From assembly GCA_002367375.1 (NCBI GenBank), contig DFBR01000071.1, positions 1 to 9,659 of the forward strand: a stretch of 9,659 bases of DNA. The letters run 5' to 3'. The notes below the pieces were generated by a model, which made no database searches, was not told where the DNA came from, and was given only the letters and a program-made list of their open reading frames with translations. Position numbers and translations under genes: made by a program. Of the stretch, positions 5,210 to 9,659 are shown piece by piece (positions within the stretch are counted from its first letter, which is position 1; the number at the start of each line of letters is the position of its first letter). The DNA comes from Erythrobacter sp. UBA3075. GTDB taxonomy: Bacteria; Pseudomonadota; Alphaproteobacteria; Sphingomonadales; Sphingomonadaceae.

Positions 5210-6795
5210 GCGACCAGCCTCACCTTCGCAGCCGTGCTTGCCACAACTTCGTCCTCGGACGAACCGGCCGGGCAGAATGTCGACATATCCGTCGTACCGG
5301 TGATGGTGATGTTGTTGGCGGCGATCATCAGGCACTGGCTGGTGACGCCAACGGTTCCGGCGAAGAAGACTTCGCTATTGGGGAAATACAACGTCCCGTT
5401 CAGCACCGTATTGGCAGTACCATTAAGCTTGACGAGGTTGCTACCGGGGCCGTCAGGGTCCTCGAAAACCAACATCCCTGCCAGGCGGTTCGCTTCTTCC
5501 GAGCCTACGCCAAGCGCCATAAAATCGGATGCCTGCATCGCCGTGAGATTCACATCGGAACCGCCGGTAATGTCAATCCAGGACCCGTCATACAGGACGA
5601 ACATGACGCCGGAACCAGTAACTTCATGCTGGCCAGTAATTTTCAGTCCACCACCCCCGACGATGTTATATACGCCGGGCGCAAATGCGGTGTCGCAACC
5701 GATGTGAATTCCGGTGTAGGTACCCGGACGAACGCTGCCAGCCTGTGCACCGCCTTCGCTCAAAATGTTCGAGTAAGTGGTGTAGACTGTTTCAGTTTTG
5801 CGTTCCCATTTGCGGTTTCCGCCGCTGCCGCCCAAGCTCGTCCAAGTGGCGGAGCTGGATTCGACGGTCTCCTCAACTGTGTCGTTGGGCACGGATTGCG
5901 CGCTCTCAAAGACGGTAAGGTCGGTATCTTCCTTGCCACTGCTGTTGGCCCAGCCGGTCGCGTTGCGTTGGTTGGAACCCTGAAAATAGTCATACTGCGT
6001 TACGGTGCGCGTCTCGATATCTGCCGTGGTGAACGTTGGCTCGGCGCTACAGCTATATTCGCGTGAGATCTGCGATTGTGCCGGGTTGGGCGGCGACAAA
6101 TCCTCATAAGGGTCATACAGCCCTTCCATATTTTCAATGATGACGTCGTCGGTGTTTTCCTTGAGCCAGTCATCGATACCACCAGCCGCGATGATCCACC
6201 CTGCATCGACGGTCGGATTGCCATTAACACTAATGGCTTCTTCGTCGGTCGAGAGCGCCGCTAATCCGCAGCTCGCAGTCAGGACCGAACTACCGCCAAT
6301 GGTAATGGCCCCGGTATCATCATCATCCAGCGCGATCAGGCAGCTGGTGAAGGTCGTGCCTTCTTCGAAGCTCGCCTGCGCATAGGCATAGATGGTGGTG
6401 TTGCCGCCCGTCAGGAAGTTGGTGAAGGGCAGGTTCTTGGTCGCCGTCGCTGACACTGCAACCGAGTTGAGTGTGCCACCAGCGTAGTCTGCCAATGAGA
6501 CAGTGGGGGCCGTGTTAAAGTCGTCAGTAGCCGAAATATTGGAGTCGAATTCTTGCGTTGCGCGCAACTGATAAGTCGATTCGGTGTCACTTTCGGCAGC
6601 GGCCCAAGCACCTGCAACCGCCGCCTGATCAGCTGCGAACTGCAATTCGCGCTTCCACATATACCATTGTGTGACATCCACACCAAGGCCTGCGCCGCCA
6701 ATGAGTACGGGCATTCCGAGGGCGACCAGCAAGGTGGCGTTACCGCTGTTGCAACCAGTCATGCGAGCAATGTTTCGACGGATCTTGGTAATCAT
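5206..6795 (-). CDS. TadG-like pilus assembly protein
   Basis: First gene of the minus-strand Tad cassette, 529 residues. The N-terminus has the Tad/TadG-type pattern: basic residues, then GNATLLVALGMPVLIGGAGL as a single membrane anchor (about 19-40). VDVTQWYMWKRELQFAADQA follows (40-59) and AAVAGAWAA after it, typical of this family. The rest is a long, acidic, Thr/Ser/Gly-rich, presumably periplasmic region with several cysteines. The last third has repeated short beta-strand-like stretches (for example LKITGQHEVTGSG, NNITITGTTDM) suggestive of a beta-rich or beta-helix fold. I see no clear von Willebrand MIDAS motif (DxSxS), which some TadG proteins have. The ATG at 6795 has only a weak AGG-containing site upstream. 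Flp/Tad association is an inference from the N-terminus and the two TadE-like neighbours; the C-terminal function is unknown. Confidence 0.8.
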   Translation of the reverse strand: MITKIRRNIARMTGCNSGNATLLVALGMPVLIGGAGLGVDVTQWYMWKRELQFAADQAAVAGAWAAAESDTESTYQLRATQEFDSNISATDDFNTAPTVSLADYAGGTLNSVAVSATATKNLPFTNFLTGGNTTIYAYAQASFEEGTTFTSCLIALDDDDTGAITIGGSSVLTASCGLAALSTDEEAISVNGNPTVDAGWIIAAGGIDDWLKENTDDVIIENMEGLYDPYEDLSPPNPAQSQISREYSCSAEPTFTTADIETRTVTQYDYFQGSNQRNATGWANSSGKEDTDLTVFESAQSVPNDTVEETVESSSATWTSLGGSGGNRKWERKTETVYTTYSNILSEGGAQAGSVRPGTYTGIHIGCDTAFAPGVYNIVGGGGLKITGQHEVTGSGVMFVLYDGSWIDITGGSDVNLTAMQASDFMALGVGSEEANRLAGMLVFEDPDGPGSNLVKLNGTANTVLNGTLYFPNSEVFFAGTVGVTSQCLMIAANNITITGTTDMSTFCPAGSSEDEVVASTAAKVRLVA

Positions 6796-7028
6796 GGCAC
6801 TGCCTGTCTGTTACGAGATTTCATCTATCTTTGCAGAGGAATAGCCGCCTCTAGGTAATCAACCTATGAAGCGAGAAGGTTAACCGGTCTTTCACCACGC
6901 GAACGGCAGTTTCCCGCTATGTCGGCATGCGAAAGCACGTGGTTTCCCCAGTCTCCTCTCTCTGTTCCCAGCGCGCTCTAAGCCAACTTGCTTGACGAAA
7001 CGTGCATGTCGCGGGCACCGGCTGGTTG
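6796..7028. promoter_or_regulatory. Divergent intergenic region between the tad cassette and the squalene-synthase-like gene
   Basis: About 230 bp that should hold promoters for both directions. I find no convincing -35/-10 pair. Visible landmarks are the palindrome GGTTAACC at 6878-6885 (it contains a TTAA half-site of the kind CtrA binds, but no second half-site at the right spacing), a small stem AGAGG/CCTCT around 6836-6853, and CACGTG near 6937. TTGACG near 6992 resembles a -35 box but has no matching -10. A GTG at 7002 could start the downstream gene earlier. Confidence 0.35.
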
Positions 7029-7685
7029 ATGGACGAATCGCTCCTTGAAACCCTCCCACTCGCGCACCGACTTGCGCTGAGCTACGCTCCGTCTGCGGCG
7101 AAGGCCGACACGCTGGCGCTGCTGGCGCTCGATGCGCGGCTTGCAGGGATCGTGCGCGGCGAAGGTGAGGCGATCATTGCGCAGATGAAGCTCGCCTGGT
7201 GGCGCGAGCGGCTTGGTGATGATCCTGCAAACTGGCCGCTGGGCGAACCGTTGCTGGCGCAATTGCGGGGTTGGGGCGGCGATGTTTCGCGCCTTGTCGC
7301 TCTTGTCGACGGATGGGAGGTGCTCTTGTCGGAAGTGCTCGATCGCGCCGCCATTACCACTTTTTGCCGGGGCAAGGCACAGGCATGGGCCGCGCTGGCC
7401 GACGGGGTTCAATCGACCAGTGTGAACACGGGTGTTGAGCAAGCGGCCAGGGAGATCACCTTGCTCGACCTTACGCGCAAACTCTCTGTGCCGGGCGAGC
7501 TTGGGGTGGCACGTGATTTGGCCGCAAAGGAAAGTTGGCAGCCTATTCGGTTGCAGCGCAAATTGCGGACTTTGGCCGTGCTTCACGCGCTTTCACGGCG
7601 CGCCCTGGCGAATAATCGCCCGCAACTTCTCGACGGTGCAGGAGCGGTGGCGCTTGCGATGAGGGTTGGCATCACCGGACGGTAG
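7029..7685 (+). CDS. Squalene/phytoene synthase-family-like protein, short form
   Basis: 218 residues from the ATG at 7029; a GTG at 7002 would add nine residues. Neither start has a good Shine-Dalgarno; I prefer 7029 because MDESLLETLPLAHRLALSYA is where family similarity seems to begin. The sequence is almost all alpha-helical in character. The best landmark is AQMKLAWWRERLGDDP (51-66), the region corresponding to the IRLQWWRD-type motif of squalene/phytoene synthases and NDUFAF6-like proteins. The two Asp-rich DxxxD motifs that bind Mg-diphosphate are not evident, and the length is well below the 270-350 of active synthases. This may therefore be a non-catalytic relative, with a possible complex I assembly or membrane role by analogy to NDUFAF6. 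The neighbouring genes give no pathway hint: no hopanoid or carotenoid gene is present. The family call is moderate; the function is unknown. Confidence 0.6.
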   Translation: MDESLLETLPLAHRLALSYAPSAAKADTLALLALDARLAGIVRGEGEAIIAQMKLAWWRERLGDDPANWPLGEPLLAQLRGWGGDVSRLVALVDGWEVLLSEVLDRAAITTFCRGKAQAWAALADGVQSTSVNTGVEQAAREITLLDLTRKLSVPGELGVARDLAAKESWQPIRLQRKLRTLAVLHALSRRALANNRPQLLDGAGAVALAMRVGITGR

Positions 7686-7716
7686 CGTAAGTTGGTGTAC
7701 CTAGGAGACATACACG

Positions 7717-8190
7717 ATGAATCGCATCCTGCTCGGAGCTTTCGGCGCTTTGGTACTCGTCACACTCGGCCTGTTTTGGATGCAGGGCAGGGCGCAGGTA
7801 GAACAGGCCGCGCCGCCGCCCGATCCGGAAATTCTGGCAGAAGAGGAAGTGGAGGACCCCAATGCGCTCCCCAGCGCCGATGTCGGCGATCTAGAGGGGC
7901 CCGCGCCGCCCGAAGCCAGCGAGCTGACCCGCGAACAGCGCCGGTTCTTTCGCTATGATCGCAACCGCGACTTGAAAATCACTCGCAACGAGATGCTCTC
8001 CACGCGCACAAATTCGTTTCGCGATCTCGATGTCGATGGCAACAATTTGCTGACGTTCGAGGAGTGGGCGGTGACGACTGCGAACCGATTCGATGAAATG
8101 GATGGCAATGGCGATGACGAGCTGACAGCGGAGGAATTCGCCACCAGTGCTCCCGCGCGCAGGCCGGCACGCCCGCGCTGCAATTGCTAG
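7717..8190 (+). CDS. Membrane-anchored EF-hand calcium-binding protein
   Basis: 157 residues behind a good Shine-Dalgarno, AGGAG (7703-7707), nine bases before the ATG. The N-terminus (4-22, ILLGAFGALVLVTLGLFWM) is a signal anchor or uncleaved signal peptide, so the bulk should be periplasmic. An acidic, Pro/Ala/Glu-rich linker (30-68) follows. Three EF-hand loops are clear: D81-E92 (DRNRDLKITRNE), D105-E116 (DVDGNNLLTFEE) and D129-E140 (DGNGDDELTAEE), each with acidic or Asn residues at loop positions 1, 3 and 5 and Glu at 12. The tail RRPARPRCNC is basic, with two cysteines. It starts 31 bases after the previous stop and may share its transcript or have its own promoter. The protein is probably a calcium sensor or buffer; its partner is unknown. 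Confidence 0.85.
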   Translation: MNRILLGAFGALVLVTLGLFWMQGRAQVEQAAPPPDPEILAEEEVEDPNALPSADVGDLEGPAPPEASELTREQRRFFRYDRNRDLKITRNEMLSTRTNSFRDLDVDGNNLLTFEEWAVTTANRFDEMDGNGDDELTAEEFATSAPARRPARPRCNC

Positions 8191-8191
8191 A

Positions 8192-8218
8192 CGCTGGGTT
8201 CCAGCGAAGGCGGGAACC
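8192..8218. repeat. REP-like hairpin 1
   Basis: Two competing stems share this stretch: CGCTGG/CCAGCG (8192-8197 with 8201-8206, 3-nt loop), and GGTTCCAGC/GCGGGAACC (8197-8205 with 8210-8218, one mismatch, loop GAAG). The CCAGCGAAGGCGGGAACC wording is like the small dispersed hairpins common in sphingomonad genomes. It lies directly after the EF-hand stop and may stabilise or end that transcript. Confidence 0.65.
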
Positions 8219-8248
8219 TCCATCGACCAAGCGCTGCGATGTTTGAGA

Positions 8249-8266
8249 TCCCAGCCTACGCTGGGA
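8249..8266. repeat. REP-like hairpin 2, overlapping the 3' end of trmFO
   Basis: TCCCAGC (8249-8255) and GCTGGGA (8260-8266) form a perfect 7-bp stem with loop CTAC. The loop and right arm are the last codons and the stop (TAG, 8258-8256) of trmFO on the minus strand. Paired with hairpin 1, it forms a two-hairpin unit between convergent genes. There is no long T-run, so it is not a classical terminator. Confidence 0.65.
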
Positions 8267-9632
8267 CTTGCAGCTTATCGAGCCATTCGCCAAAATCCGC
8301 CTTGGCGCGGTTGGTGTAGGCCTCTTTACGGATCTTCTTCTTCACCTCGTGCAGGGGCGGAAACAGGCCGAAATTGACATTCATCGGTTGAAAGCTCGTA
8401 GCTTCGGCATCGCCGGTGATGTGGCTGAGCAGCGCGCCCATCGCTGACGTGGCGGGAGGAGGGTTCCACGCCTCACCCACCAGCTCGCTTGCCGCCATCA
8501 TACCCGCCATCAGCCCGACAGCGCTGCTTTCGACATAGCCCTCACAGCCGGTCACCTGTCCGGCAAAGCGGATATGCGGGGCGCTTTTCAGGCGCAATTG
8601 CCGGTCCAGCAGTACGGGTGAATTGAGAAACGTGTTGCGGTGCATCCCGCCTAACCGCGCAAACTCGGCATTCTCCAGTCCCGGAATGGTGCGGAACAGC
8701 TCGACCTGCGCGCCGTATTTCATCTTGGTCTGGAAGCCGACCATGTTCCACAGCGTACCCAGCTTGTTGTCCTGCCGCAGTTGCACAACCGCATAGGGCC
8801 AGCGACCATTGGGGAACTCTTCACAGGCAGTGCGCGGATCATCCAGTCCGACGCCTTTCATTGGGCCATAGCGCAAAGTTTCCCAGCCACGCTCTGCCAT
8901 CACTTCGATCGGCATACAGCCATCGAAATAAGGCGTGTCCGCCTCCCACTCCTTGAACTCACCCTTTTCGGCATCCATCAGGCCTTGATGAAAGGTGAGA
9001 TATTCCTCCTTCGTCATCGGGCAATTGATGTAATCACCGCCTTCGTTGGAAGCTGAGGTGGTCTTGTTCCAACGCGACTGGATCCACGCTTTGTCCATGT
9101 CGATACTGTCACGATAGACGATCGGAGCAATGGCATCGAAGAAGGCGAGGCGGTCTTCGCCCGTTACTTCAATAATGCTCTCCGCCAGCGCCGCAGCCGT
9201 TAGCGGGCCGGTCGCCACGATAGTCATGCCATCGGATGGCAATTGCCCGACCAATTCGCGCACGACATCAATGTTGGGGTGTTCTTCGAGCGCCTTTTGC
9301 ACTTCTGCACTGAACACGTCGCGGTCCACAGCCATCGCGCTGCCTGCCGGAACCCGCGCCACTTCGCCCGCGCGCATGATGATCGAATCGAGTCGCCGCA
9401 TCTCGTGATGGAGCAGGCCGACCGCGTTTTTCTCATCATCGTCCGAACGGAAGGAATTGGAGCACACCAGCTCCGCCAAACCATCGGTGTGGTGTGCCGC
9501 TGTCTCTCCGCCCATACCGTCTTTGGCACCGCGCATTTCGGACAGCCGCACGCGAATGCCGCGTTGGGCAAGCTGCCACGCGGCTTCACTTCCGGCGAGA
9601 CCGCCGCCGACAACATGGACCTGATGTGTCAT
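8256..9632 (-). CDS. trmFO: tRNA (uracil-54-C5)-methyltransferase, folate/FAD-dependent
   Basis: Makes ribothymidine at position 54 of the tRNA T-loop, using methylenetetrahydrofolate and FADH2 (cytosolic). It has 458 residues. The N-terminal Rossmann motif [19 protein letters not shown] (7-25) binds [14 protein letters not shown] includes C57, matching a catalytic-region cysteine of characterised TrmFO, and YFDGCMPIE includes C239, matching the second. The C-terminus has the NADH:FAD region ending [22 protein letters not shown]. The start at 9632 has AGGG (9642-9645 on +) about nine bases upstream. One conserved-looking position reads GPMKGVGL, where I would expect GPMKPVGL. The last codons (GTC CCA GCG TAG) fall in a REP-like hairpin, so the C-terminus LQVPA may be element-derived. 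Convergent with the EF-hand gene. Confidence 0.95.
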   Translation of the reverse strand: MTHQVHVVGGGLAGSEAAWQLAQRGIRVRLSEMRGAKDGMGGETAAHHTDGLAELVCSNSFRSDDDEKNAVGLLHHEMRRLDSIIMRAGEVARVPAGSAMAVDRDVFSAEVQKALEEHPNIDVVRELVGQLPSDGMTIVATGPLTAAALAESIIEVTGEDRLAFFDAIAPIVYRDSIDMDKAWIQSRWNKTTSASNEGGDYINCPMTKEEYLTFHQGLMDAEKGEFKEWEADTPYFDGCMPIEVMAERGWETLRYGPMKGVGLDDPRTACEEFPNGRWPYAVVQLRQDNKLGTLWNMVGFQTKMKYGAQVELFRTIPGLENAEFARLGGMHRNTFLNSPVLLDRQLRLKSAPHIRFAGQVTGCEGYVESSAVGLMAGMMAASELVGEAWNPPPATSAMGALLSHITGDAEATSFQPMNVNFGLFPPLHEVKKKIRKEAYTNRAKADFGEWLDKLQVPA

Positions 9633-9659
9633 GCCTGTATTCCCTAAGAAAGGCGGCAG

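Noticed and set aside
5210..5335. Upstream extension of the second TadE-like protein to an ATG at 5335
   Set aside because: It would overlap the TadG-like gene by over 120 bases and bury the prepilin-like leader 60 residues into the protein; the ATGA-coupled ATG at 5209 is better.
5182..6066. 294-residue open frame on the plus strand opposite the TadG-like gene
   Set aside because: Antisense shadow of a gene supported by its N-terminal family pattern and ATGA coupling.
6878..6885. CtrA binding site in the tad cassette upstream region
   Set aside because: GGTTAACC holds one TTAA half-site, but the second half-site seven bases away is missing on both strands.

Overview
The window looks like ordinary chromosome from an alphaproteobacterium of the order Sphingomonadales, most likely an Erythrobacter/Altererythrobacter-like member of the Erythrobacteraceae. 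This is inferred from four things: the alphaproteobacterial order ftsB-like / pdhA / pdhB, a lipoyl domain fused to the N-terminus of PdhB, a short squalene/phytoene-synthase-like protein of the type seen in this group, and small REP-like hairpins. The assignment comes from protein style and gene order, not from a database search.

Layout. 1-872 (-): 5' part of hppD (4-hydroxyphenylpyruvate dioxygenase), cut by the window edge. 993-1313 (+): FtsB/DivIC-like divisome protein. 1478-2587 and 2859-4232 (+): pdhA and pdhB, the alpha and lipoylated beta subunits of pyruvate dehydrogenase E1, ending in a strong bidirectional terminator at 4251-4293. pdhC and lpd do not follow, so the rest of the complex is encoded elsewhere. 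4317-6795 (-): a three-gene cassette for Flp/Tad-type pilus components (TadG-like, then two TadE-like pseudopilins), with both junctions overlapping as ATGA. 7029-7685 (+): squalene/phytoene-synthase-like protein. 7717-8190 (+): membrane-anchored protein with three EF-hands. 8192-8266: two REP-like hairpins. 8256-9632 (-): trmFO, whose stop codon lies in the loop of the second hairpin.

The most unusual structure lies between pdhA and pdhB. A 268-bp segment (2589-2856) is bounded by a perfect 20-bp inverted repeat. It encloses a second perfect 19-bp inverted repeat and a weaker third stem, so the transcript could fold into a multi-arm junction. The right arm of the outer repeat carries the only good Shine-Dalgarno sequence for pdhB (GGGGAGGG, 2843-2850), and the left arm is its exact complement. 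The element could therefore hide or expose the pdhB start. Removing the element on paper joins the GGAGGAG at the end of pdhA to the pdhB ATG with a normal 9-nt spacing. That suggests insertion of a palindromic MITE-like element into a once tightly coupled pair, with the element now supplying the ribosome binding site. I do not recognise the element.

The rest is mostly metabolic and housekeeping. Long antisense ORFs opposite pdhA, pdhB and tadG are frame shadows.
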